This document shows positions 7,817 through 14,974 of a stretch of DNA of 64,000 nucleotides, one piece after another. The notes under the pieces were generated by a model, which saw only the letters and a list, made by a program, of their open reading frames with translations, was not told where the DNA came from and searched no databases. The translations under genes and the position numbers were made by a program. Origin of the DNA: Leptotrichia massiliensis (lineage in GTDB: Bacteria > Fusobacteriota > Fusobacteriia > Fusobacteriales > Leptotrichiaceae); the NCBI RefSeq assembly GCF_900104625.1, contig NZ_FNVZ01000005.1, forward strand, positions 186,001 to 250,000, in the 5' to 3' direction. The number at the start of each line of letters is the position of its first letter. The stretch's first letter is position 1.

Positions 7817-8335
7817 ATGAATATAATAAATAATACATTAAATAATAAAACACAAATTAAAATTAATGATAGAATAATAGATGTAAATGATATTGAAAAA
7901 ATTGAAAGAAATCCGTTTTCGTTTAAAATATTTAAGTTAAATATAAAATTAATTACAGGAGAAGTAATTCAGGAAAAATATAAATCGCTTAGTGAAATGC
8001 ATAAAAATTATGAGAAATTTGTAACAGAAGCTGGATTTGACTTTTCTGGAAAATTAAGAAAAGAAAGAGTGAAATATACAAATGGAAATATATATTTAAA
8101 AGATTTTATAATCGCTTCTAGTGAGTTAATAGGGATAAGGCGAATTGGAGAGTTAAGGAAAGGATTAAAATTGATGATGTATCGAGGAGCAAGAGGAATG
8201 TATGATACTAAAATAGAATTATTTTTGAGGGGAGGGAATGTTATTACTTTAGAAGTGGAAAATGAAAAGTATGGTGAATATGATTTTGAGCAATTAAAAA
8301 GAATTTTTGAATCAAAAAAATGTATATCAGAATAA
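7817..8335 (+). CDS. Protein with two similar PH-like halves
   Basis: 172 residues. Residues ~21-70 (VNDIEKIERNPFSFKIFKLN, KLITGEV, KNYEKFV) and ~95-165 (LKDFIIASSELIGIRRIGEL, IELFLRGGNVITLEV, YDFEQLKRIF) follow the same beta-rich pattern ending in a helix, like bacterial PH-type domains. It looks like an internal duplication. No signal peptide. A consensus palindrome sits just upstream. Function unknown. Confidence 0.5.
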   Translation: MNIINNTLNNKTQIKINDRIIDVNDIEKIERNPFSFKIFKLNIKLITGEVIQEKYKSLSEMHKNYEKFVTEAGFDFSGKLRKERVKYTNGNIYLKDFIIASSELIGIRRIGELRKGLKLMMYRGARGMYDTKIELFLRGGNVITLEVENEKYGEYDFEQLKRIFESKKCISE

Positions 8336-8350
8336 AATAAAATAAAATCT

Positions 8351-8386
8351 AAACTAATCGTAATGTATGTTATGGTTAGTTTTTGT
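8351..8386 (+). terminator. Intrinsic terminator
   Basis: A ~14-bp stem with a few G-T pairs (AAACTAATCGTAAT / GTTATGGTTAGTTT) followed by a T run, 15 bases after the stop of the 7817 gene. It separates the small-gene cluster from the mobilisation genes. Confidence 0.7.
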
Positions 8387-8460
8387 AATTATGAGAAGAT
8401 TAAAAAAGTGAAAGAGAAAAAGGAATGTTTAGATATTTAAAAATAATTTGGGAGGGATAT

Positions 8461-8865
8461 ATGAAAATATATGATATAAGATTATTAAGGACAACGACAG
8501 GAAAAGAGCATATATGTTTTTTTTACAAGACTTTACCTAAAAAAAGGATAAATGAAACAATAGATATTTTTAAGAGAAATGTGGGATTAATAGTAAACAA
8601 TCAAATAAATGATGTAAAAATAAAGGAATATATAAGTGAAGAAAAGTTTGTAAAAATTATGAAAATGATAAAGGTAAGTGATAATAAAATAGGAAAATAT
8701 AATATGAAGCTGTATAGAAATGATGAAATATGGATGTATAAAATTGAAAATATTTCGGATACTGATATAAACTTTAAAGATTGTGATATTTTATTAGATA
8801 GAAATTTTTTCATAAATGATAAATATATAAAATACGTGATTATAAAAAATAATACGGAGGCATAA
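8461..8865 (+). CDS. Conserved-looking protein upstream of relaxase
   Basis: About 134 residues from the ATG at 8461 (GGGAGGGATAT upstream), ending two bases before the GTG of the relaxase, so the two are translationally coupled. Mixed alpha/beta, basic, no signal or membrane segment. The position suggests an accessory mobilisation protein, but no family is recognised. Confidence 0.5.
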   Translation: MKIYDIRLLRTTTGKEHICFFYKTLPKKRINETIDIFKRNVGLIVNNQINDVKIKEYISEEKFVKIMKMIKVSDNKIGKYNMKLYRNDEIWMYKIENISDTDINFKDCDILLDRNFFINDKYIKYVIIKNNTEA

Positions 8866-8867
8866 TT

Positions 8868-10733
8868 GTGGCAATATTTTATCTTAGAATGAAAAAAAGT
8901 AAAAGAGGTAGTAAATATATTCCGCCTACTGCACATTTGGATTATATAAACAGAGATGAAAAATATGGTAAAAAAGAGGATTTACTTTTTAAGGAAGTAA
9001 GGAATCTTCCAGAAGAGTTTGGCGATATTAAAGACTTTTGGAAATGTGCAGAAACTTATGAAAGAAAAAATTCTAATCTGTACAGGGAACTTGAAATTTC
9101 ATTACCGAGAGAGTTTACTCCTGAAGAAAATAAAAAGATGGTGGATAATTTTTGTAAAAATCTTTTTGGAAAAGAATATGTGTATAACTATGCAATGCAC
9201 AATCCAAAAAGTTTTGATGGGGATATGCAACCACACGTGCATATAGTGTTTTTTGAAAGAAAAATAGATGATATTAAAAGAGATAAGGATAAATATTTTA
9301 AGAGATATAATTCTAAAAATATAGAAAAAGGCGGATGGGAAAAGGATAAAAAATGGAGAGAAAGAAGTACATTAAAAAGTATAAGGAAAGAATGGGAAAC
9401 ATTTTTAAATTTTGAACTTGAAAAGAAAGGACTTGAGAAAGTAAGTGCAAAATCATTAAAGGATCAGAAAAGGGATGCAGAAAATAATAATGACTATAAG
9501 AAAGTTTATGAGTTAAATCGTAAAGCAATAAATATTGATGGAAAGATTTTATACAGAAAAGAAAGTGAATTAAGTGATAAGGAAAAAGTTAAGAAGAGAA
9601 TATTTATTAAAAGCAGAATTTTAAAAGCTGGAACAGATTTAATGAAAAAACTGCTTGAAAAATTGAAAAAACTAGAAAGGGAGTATGAAGATTTAAAAAG
9701 AGATAAAATAGGAGATTTAGAAAATTTGGAAAGACTGAGGGGGTTAGAAGAGAGTGTAAGAGATATAAAGAAGAAGATGTCAAAAGATAAAATTGAGAAT
9801 ACTGTGTACAACTTGATGACGGATAAAAAGTACTATAAATTTCTGAATGAGAACAAAAAAATTGACAAGGAACTAAAAAATACAAAAGATAAAAATAGAA
9901 TAAAATATTTAAAAATTACAAAAGAAAAGAATTTAAAAAATTTAGAAAGTTTAAGAAATGAAATTCAGAATAACTGGAAAAAGAAGTATATTTTTGATAA
10001 AAGAGTTGAAAATATTAGGGAAAAATATTTAAGGAAAATTTCAAATTTTGAAGATGAAAAAGACACGATATATGAAAATTTAAAAGAGAAAAATATTAAA
10101 TATAATGATGAAAAAAATGGACTGTATAATATAAATCATTTGCAATTTATTTATGAAAAAAATGGACTGAAAGAGATAAATAGAATTGAAAAAGAACTAA
10201 AAAAATTAGTAAAAGAGTTAGATAAAAATGAGGAAGTAGTCAGTCAGGAAACTTTGATAAAAGATAAATATTCAAATTATGAATTTTCAAAATTGGAGAA
10301 AAATATTGCGGAGAGTAAGATTAAAATAGAAGGACTGCAAAAAGAACTTAACAAAAATTTGGATATAAGTGAACAAAAATATTACTTGGACTGGTTAAAA
10401 AGAGAAGTAAAAATAAAGGAAGATTATGAGGCAAGAAAAGAAAATATTGAAATAAAAATTCAAAAAAAATTACAAGATGAACTTTTAAAAAATGGCAATT
10501 CTAAAGTTCAGGAAAGGGAAAAAGTTAAAAAAATTATCAAGAATATAGAAGCCATAAAAGTGTTGGATAAGAAAAAAAGATTGTCTGAAAAACGACAAGT
10601 AAGTATAAAAAAATGGAACAGGAAAAAGAAAAGTAACAGTTTAAATGGTGCAAATTATGATAAAAATTTAGGAGGTATAAGTGGTAATTTTAGAATGGAA
10701 GATATAGAAGTTTTAGACGAGTTGGAAAGATAA
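8868..10733 (+). CDS. mobA: MobA/MobL-family relaxase
   Basis: 621 residues, GTG start just after an ACGGAGG site. The N-terminal ~200 residues are a MobA/MobL (MobQ-type) relaxase domain: AIFYLRMKKSKRGSK, a tyrosine in AHLDYINRDEKY, ELEISLPREFT and the metal-binding histidine motif MQPHVHIVFFER (~125), followed by KxWR and SIRKEWETFLN. Relaxases nick one strand at oriT and pilot it through the secretion channel. The remaining ~400 residues are a long lysine/glutamate coiled coil, with no helicase or primase domain visible; the helicase role may fall to the 34690 protein. Confidence 0.93.
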   Translation: MAIFYLRMKKSKRGSKYIPPTAHLDYINRDEKYGKKEDLLFKEVRNLPEEFGDIKDFWKCAETYERKNSNLYRELEISLPREFTPEENKKMVDNFCKNLFGKEYVYNYAMHNPKSFDGDMQPHVHIVFFERKIDDIKRDKDKYFKRYNSKNIEKGGWEKDKKWRERSTLKSIRKEWETFLNFELEKKGLEKVSAKSLKDQKRDAENNNDYKKVYELNRKAINIDGKILYRKESELSDKEKVKKRIFIKSRILKAGTDLMKKLLEKLKKLEREYEDLKRDKIGDLENLERLRGLEESVRDIKKKMSKDKIENTVYNLMTDKKYYKFLNENKKIDKELKNTKDKNRIKYLKITKEKNLKNLESLRNEIQNNWKKKYIFDKRVENIREKYLRKISNFEDEKDTIYENLKEKNIKYNDEKNGLYNINHLQFIYEKNGLKEINRIEKELKKLVKELDKNEEVVSQETLIKDKYSNYEFSKLEKNIAESKIKIEGLQKELNKNLDISEQKYYLDWLKREVKIKEDYEARKENIEIKIQKKLQDELLKNGNSKVQEREKVKKIIKNIEAIKVLDKKKRLSEKRQVSIKKWNRKKKSNSLNGANYDKNLGGISGNFRMEDIEVLDELER

Positions 10734-10796
10734 AATTTATATATTTAAAAATTTTTGTGGTATACTTAAAGTAAAGAATGAATGGAAGTGATTGAT

Positions 10797-11039
10797 ATGA
10801 TAAAGGATCCAAGAAATCCAATGTCAGAACCTCAAGATATAATAAAATCTATGATAGGAGTTGTTATACTGATGTATTCAATTTTTAAAATTGCAATAGA
10901 TTTAACATTAATTTTTTTAATATATAGGTTATTTAATCCTTCTAGAAAGGTTACTATGGGATTTTTAGTAAAAGGTTGGCTTGTATTATACCTGATAAAA
11001 ACTTTTGTAAAAACTGTTAATGAGAGTAAATATAAATGA
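10797..11039 (+). CDS. Small membrane protein between relaxase and T4SS
   Basis: About 80 residues with two predicted membrane helices (about 22-45 and 60-74). I prefer the ATG at 10797, preceded by GGAAGTGATT, over 10782. It is followed at once by a terminator (11043-11070). Unknown function. Confidence 0.5.
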   Translation: MIKDPRNPMSEPQDIIKSMIGVVILMYSIFKIAIDLTLIFLIYRLFNPSRKVTMGFLVKGWLVLYLIKTFVKTVNESKYK

Positions 11040-11042
11040 ATT

Positions 11043-11070
11043 TAAGGGCAGTAAAAAGCTGTCCTTTTTT
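11043..11070 (+). terminator. Intrinsic terminator of the mobilisation unit
   Basis: Stem GGGCAG/CTGTCC (one G-T pair) with a T6 run, directly after the stop of the 10797 gene. Confidence 0.65.
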
Positions 11071-11166
11071 GTGAAAATAAGTTTTTGAAGATATAAATAT
11101 TATTAATTTCTTAGAAATTGAACACGAACGAAGTGAGTTTTTGAGTGTAAACAAAAGCCATTTTTT

Positions 11167-11268
11167 CACAATTTTTTGTGGCAAAAAAATCACGGTAAGT
11201 TTCTAAAAATTTTTAAATTTGAGAAACTGGTAAACGTGCTTTCCAAAATTTAGAAAAATTTGGGAAAG
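11167..11268. other. Hairpin cluster, candidate oriT or control region
   Basis: Three adjacent inverted repeats in the non-coding stretch between relaxase and pilin operon: CACAA/TTGTG (11167-11180), GTTTCT/AGAAAC with AT-rich inner arms (11199-11227), and CTTTCCaAAATTT/AAATTTgGGAAAG (11239-11268). Such clusters beside relaxase genes often are oriT. No nick-site consensus was identified, so this is inference from structure and position. Confidence 0.4.
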
Positions 11269-11297
11269 TTTATGGGGAAAAATTTTCAAAAAAGGGC

Positions 11298-11326
11298 TTG
11301 ACTTTTTGAAAAAATTGAGGTAATAT
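11298..11326 (+). promoter_or_regulatory. Promoter of the main T4SS operon
   Basis: TTGACT (11298-11303), a 17-bp spacer and TAATAT (11321-11326). Transcription should start near 11333, giving an untranslated leader of about 365 bases before the pilin ATG at 11700. Confidence 0.75.
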
Positions 11327-11350
11327 TAGCACAAGAATAAAACAGCGTAA

Positions 11351-11415
11351 AAAATGAGAGCCTAGTTTTAGGAGGTGTATAGGCAGGATACAGGACTTTT
11401 CCTTAAACTCATTTT
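11351..11415 (+). ncRNA. Structured leader element 1
   Basis: AAAATGAG (11351-11358) pairs with CTCATTTT (11408-11415), enclosing a smaller GCCTA/TAGGC pairing and a Shine-Dalgarno-like TAGGAGGTGTAT without a following long frame. First structured element of the T4SS operon leader. No known riboswitch class recognised. Confidence 0.45.
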
Positions 11416-11454
11416 AAAAGAAGAATAAAATAAAGTAGTATAAAATTAAATATA

Positions 11455-11519
11455 GAGAGCCTAAATGCGGGATTATTGGAAAAAACATTTCTAAGATTTT
11501 GTATAGGCTCTTTTTTTTA
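11455..11519 (+). terminator. Leader element 2: attenuator-like hairpin
   Basis: GAGCCT ... AGGCTC (11457-11510) with an internal GATTATTGGAAAAAACATTT segment and a T8 tail. It is nearly the same as element 3 (11616-11677). As an intrinsic terminator ~180 bases after the promoter, it should stop most transcripts unless antitermination occurs. Confidence 0.65.
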
Positions 11520-11539
11520 TTCAAAAGCGAGGTGAAAAT

Positions 11540-11572
11540 ATGAAATTAGACTTAAACATTAGAAGTCCTTAA
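11540..11572 (+). CDS. Possible 10-codon leader peptide
   Basis: ATG preceded by GCGAGGTG at good spacing, encoding MKLDLNIRSP, located exactly between the two attenuator-like hairpins. A leader peptide that couples translation to attenuation is possible. Such a short frame can arise by chance. Confidence 0.3.
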   Translation: MKLDLNIRSP

Positions 11573-11615
11573 CTAGAATATTGTGATAAAAAACAAATAC
11601 ATAAAACTAAATATA

Positions 11616-11677
11616 GGAGCCTGAGTGCAGAATTATTGGAAAAAACATTTCTGAAATTTTGTACGGGCTCTTTTTTT
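11616..11677 (+). terminator. Leader element 3: second attenuator-like hairpin
   Basis: GAGCC ... GGCTC with a T7 tail. The internal segment ATTATTGGAAAAAACATTTC is shared with element 2. It ends 22 bases before the pilin start, leaving AGAGAGGACG as ribosome binding site. Confidence 0.65.
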
Positions 11678-11699
11678 GTATAAGAGAGGACGATAAATA

Positions 11700-12065
11700 A
11701 TGAAAAAAATAAAACTTAAAAATATATTGTTAGATAAAAAATTTCAATTGCTGTGTCTAATGATTTTGTTTTTGGTAACAACTGTGATAAGTCAGGCAAC
11801 TACAAGCGGAAATGCAGGAATATTTGCAACGCTTGTAACTTTTCTTACAAATATGAATAATGGACTGAAAATAGTTTTTTCACTTGGTGCTATTGGGTGC
11901 ATAGGATTTGGAGTATTTAAGATGTTGACTGATCCGAATATGACAGCAATAATAACTCTGTTAATAGGAGTGGCTTTGGCACTTGCACTTATTTTTGGTT
12001 CAGAGGATATAGTAAAAGGACTTGGTGGAACTATGATTGATACAGCTCTTTTGGAAGGAGTATAG
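11700..12065 (+). CDS. trbC: VirB2/TrbC-type pilin
   Basis: 121 residues. A basic N-terminus and hydrophobic signal (about 14-32) is followed by two long hydrophobic helices (about 55-75 and 80-100) around a short polar loop (LTDPNM), the VirB2/TrbC layout. It should be the major pilus or channel subunit. It is first in the T4SS operon, and a TraF-type peptidase (28112) that could mature or cyclise it is encoded in the same element. Confidence 0.8.
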   Translation: MKKIKLKNILLDKKFQLLCLMILFLVTTVISQATTSGNAGIFATLVTFLTNMNNGLKIVFSLGAIGCIGFGVFKMLTDPNMTAIITLLIGVALALALIFGSEDIVKGLGGTMIDTALLEGV

Positions 12066-12067
12066 GC

Positions 12068-12775
12068 TTGGATTTAAAAAGAATAAATAGAAAAAGGAAT
12101 ATTTTTAAATTAAGGACTGATGTCAAAAGAGAAAAGACAAGTTTTGAAAAAAGGGCTGAAACTTTGTTTGAACTTGCAGAAACGAATGCAAAGTTAAAAA
12201 AGGGATTAGGAATAAGCATAGTTATCAATCATATATTAATCTTAGCATTAATATTCTTTGTTTTGAGAACGAATATAAAAGTATTTCTTGTTCAGGTTGA
12301 TAAAACGACAGGAGCTCCAATGGAAGTGAATGTGTTGACAAAATCCAATGTAAAAGTTGGGGAGAAGGAAACAAAATATTTCATATCAAAATTCATTTTG
12401 GATGTAAGAACTCTTCCAAAAGACATGACATATTACGATAACAAGTTAAAGGAAAATGCTTTTTTCTTAACACAAAATTCGCAAAAAAAATTGGATGCGA
12501 TGATTCAGGAAACAGGAACAATACAAATGCTTGCAGATAAAATTACAACGAATGTAAATATAGTTTCAGCTAACAAACTTACAAATACTTCAAACACTTA
12601 TCAAGTCAGATGGAAGGAAAAACAGTTTTCTGAAACAGGAATGGAAATGCAGGATACAAGTTATCTTGGAGTATTTACTGTGGAATATGTGAATGAAAAA
12701 AATGAGGAACTGGTTGCTAAAAATCCATTGGGAATAATAATAAAGGATTTTACAATTTCGAGGGAAAATAATTAG
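12068..12775 (+). CDS. trbF: VirB8/TrbF-type inner-membrane T4SS component
   Basis: 235 residues, TTG start after GGAAGGAG, 2 bases behind the pilin stop. A ~45-residue cytoplasmic N-terminus, one membrane helix (about 48-68) and a periplasmic NTF2-like domain with family-typical stretches VQVDKTTGAP, RTLPKD, YQVRWKEKQFSE and NPLGIIIKDF. VirB8/TrbF is an assembly factor linking the inner-membrane complex to the channel. Confidence 0.88.
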   Translation: MDLKRINRKRNIFKLRTDVKREKTSFEKRAETLFELAETNAKLKKGLGISIVINHILILALIFFVLRTNIKVFLVQVDKTTGAPMEVNVLTKSNVKVGEKETKYFISKFILDVRTLPKDMTYYDNKLKENAFFLTQNSQKKLDAMIQETGTIQMLADKITTNVNIVSANKLTNTSNTYQVRWKEKQFSETGMEMQDTSYLGVFTVEYVNEKNEELVAKNPLGIIIKDFTISRENN

Positions 12776-12793
12776 AAAAAATGAGGGAGATGT

Positions 12794-13618
12794 ATGACAA
12801 AGAATAAGTTAAAAAAATTTAATAGAAAAATATTATCAGTGCTGTTTTTGATATTGATGTCGGTTAATATTTTTGCAAATGATGGAAATGCAAAAGATAA
12901 TGTTACGGTAGATGTGGTAAAAAATAGTCAAAAAATATTTGATGATGACGGAATATTAAGCGGAAAAAAGGATGCAATAAAAAAGACAGCCGTTATATTT
13001 AATTATGCGGAAAACAGCATATATGAAGTTTATTCCAAGCCAGACTATTTAACGACTTTAAGGCTTGCTCCAAACGAAAAAGTGGTATTTAAGGCTGGTG
13101 GAGATACAGAACGTTGGATGATTGAAGAGGCGACAGGTGGAAAAGAAAACAGAACATACATATACATAAAGCCACTTGAAGAAGATATAAAGACTAACAT
13201 AAATATAGTTACAGACAAGCATAGTTACTTTATTAACATTGAATCCACAAATGGAGAATACAATCCTTTAGTTGAATGGCAATATCCAAATGAGAGAAAA
13301 ATATTAATGGATGAATATGAGGCTAATACGGAAAGTATTGGTACAACGGACTTAATGAAACTGAATTACAGATATTCGTGGAACAAGAACTCAAAACTTT
13401 CTCCAGTTCAAGTGTTTGACAACGGAGAAAAGACATTCATAGTATTAAAGTCAAATTTGCAGGAAATGCCAGCTTTTTATGTAAAAGGTTTGGATAACCA
13501 ATTATCCTTAGTTAATACAAAAATTGAAGGACGTAATGTAATGATTAACAGTGTTGTGAAAGAAATATATATGACGCTTGGAAAAAATACCTTAAAAATA
13601 TATAACCAGAAAAAATAG
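12794..13618 (+). CDS. trbG: VirB9/TrbG-type outer-membrane complex protein
   Basis: 274 residues with a signal peptide (hydrophobic 11-28, cleavage near FANDG) and a beta-rich VirB9/TrbG body (IYEVYSKPDYLTTLRLAPNE, ERWMI, TNINIVTDKHSYFINI). VirB9 forms the outer ring of the core complex with VirB10, which implies a Gram-negative envelope. No separate VirB7 lipoprotein gene was found beside it. Confidence 0.88.
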   Translation: MTKNKLKKFNRKILSVLFLILMSVNIFANDGNAKDNVTVDVVKNSQKIFDDDGILSGKKDAIKKTAVIFNYAENSIYEVYSKPDYLTTLRLAPNEKVVFKAGGDTERWMIEEATGGKENRTYIYIKPLEEDIKTNINIVTDKHSYFINIESTNGEYNPLVEWQYPNERKILMDEYEANTESIGTTDLMKLNYRYSWNKNSKLSPVQVFDNGEKTFIVLKSNLQEMPAFYVKGLDNQLSLVNTKIEGRNVMINSVVKEIYMTLGKNTLKIYNQKK

Positions 13619-13634
13619 AAAGGAGGTGTCTTAA

Positions 13635-14972
13635 TTGATAGATAAAAATGACTATTTTGAAACTTCTGAAGATGATTTTACGGAACAGAAGGAAGAGGAA
13701 ATATCGCTTGAGGATGAGAGGACAGGAACGATAAAAAATTCAAAGATAAAAATAGAAGAATTTTTTGATAAGAAAAAAGTTGCTATCCTAGTCTGCATAA
13801 TTTCGGCTTTAATTTTTGTAAGCATATATTTTGCAAATCAGGCTAAAAAGAATGAGAAGCCGAAGGAACAGGGAAAAACGGAATCAATGTCAACTGGAAC
13901 GGGACTGAATATAAAGGATGCAGTAGATACTCAAAATCAAAATACTCAAACTCCTGAAGGTGTAACGCAGGATGGAGTGGCAAATATAAATACGACGACT
14001 GATGGAACTGGAACGCCTAACTTATCACAGTATGATTCTCAGCTAGGTTCAGAATACAATAACGACAATCTTGATTCAAATTATGGTTCAAGCTCATCGT
14101 CGTTTTCAGATATTTCAGAAGATAAAAATTCCAATAGTTCAACAGTCACGGAAGAAAAAAGCAAGGAGTGGAGAAAATCTGCAATAGGATTTAATAAGGG
14201 AGTTTCAACACAAACTCCGCAAACAACAGAACAGTATCAGGAACAACAACAGCAACAAGTTCCTCAGAATGTGCAACAGCAAAATGAAAATGACACAGAT
14301 CAGAATAAACAGAAGTCAAAGGCCTTATTCCAGAAGCAAAAGCAGGACAGCTTCTATTCGACTAATTTAAAAAATCCTGCAATAGGAAAATATGAGTTAA
14401 AGACAGGGAGCTTTATTCCAGCTGTTCTTGTAACGGCAATCAACTCTGATTTGCCGGGAGATGTGATTGCTCAGGTTAGAGAAAATGTTTATGACTACCG
14501 TACTGGAAAGTATATTTTAATTCCTATGGGTACAAAAATAGTTGGAAAATATGACAGCAGTATAACGTATGGACAGAACAGGGTTTTGTTGATATGGCAA
14601 AGACTGGTATTTCCAAACGGATCAACTCTTGTGCTTGACAATATGCAGGGAGTGGATTTATTGGGGAATGCTGGCTTAAAAGGAAAAACCAACAACCATT
14701 TCTGGAAACTTATGAGAAGTGTGCTGTTATCTTCCGCCATAAATATGGCTTCAGGTTCGCTTGAAAGTCTTGATGTAAATATTGAAGCTGGAAGCAGGTC
14801 AAGAGTGAATATTGGTACAGGAGCTTCAGATGCGGCACAGAATATTAGAAGCATTGGGGAAAGAATGGTTGAAAAGGATTTAAATAGGCAGCCTACAATT
14901 GAGATAAAAAGAGGTAAAAAATTTAATATCTTTGTAAGTAAGGATATAATTTTATCTCCATATAGGAAATAA
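13635..14972 (+). CDS. trbI: VirB10/TrbI-type core-complex protein
   Basis: 445 residues, TTG start after AAGGAGGTG. An acidic cytoplasmic N-terminus, one membrane helix (about 50-70), a long low-complexity Ser/Asn/Gln-rich periplasmic linker (about 80-230, with QQQQ runs), and a C-terminal TrbI beta-barrel domain (LKTGSFIPAVLVTAINSDLP, LIPMGTKIVGKYDS, VNIGTGASDAAQN). VirB10 spans both membranes and gates the channel. Confidence 0.92.
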   Translation: MIDKNDYFETSEDDFTEQKEEEISLEDERTGTIKNSKIKIEEFFDKKKVAILVCIISALIFVSIYFANQAKKNEKPKEQGKTESMSTGTGLNIKDAVDTQNQNTQTPEGVTQDGVANINTTTDGTGTPNLSQYDSQLGSEYNNDNLDSNYGSSSSSFSDISEDKNSNSSTVTEEKSKEWRKSAIGFNKGVSTQTPQTTEQYQEQQQQQVPQNVQQQNENDTDQNKQKSKALFQKQKQDSFYSTNLKNPAIGKYELKTGSFIPAVLVTAINSDLPGDVIAQVRENVYDYRTGKYILIPMGTKIVGKYDSSITYGQNRVLLIWQRLVFPNGSTLVLDNMQGVDLLGNAGLKGKTNNHFWKLMRSVLLSSAINMASGSLESLDVNIEAGSRSRVNIGTGASDAAQNIRSIGERMVEKDLNRQPTIEIKRGKKFNIFVSKDIILSPYRK

Positions 14973-14974
14973 TT

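Noticed and set aside
9019-9246. 75-codon plus-strand frame inside the relaxase gene
   Set aside because: Unlike the TnpV frame it shows no family motif and covers the conserved relaxase domain.
9607-9885. Minus-strand frames of 90-150 codons opposite the relaxase, T4SS and sheath genes
   Set aside because: They are mirrors of lysine/glutamate-rich coding DNA, giving Phe/Leu/Ser-rich translations without ribosome sites or domains.
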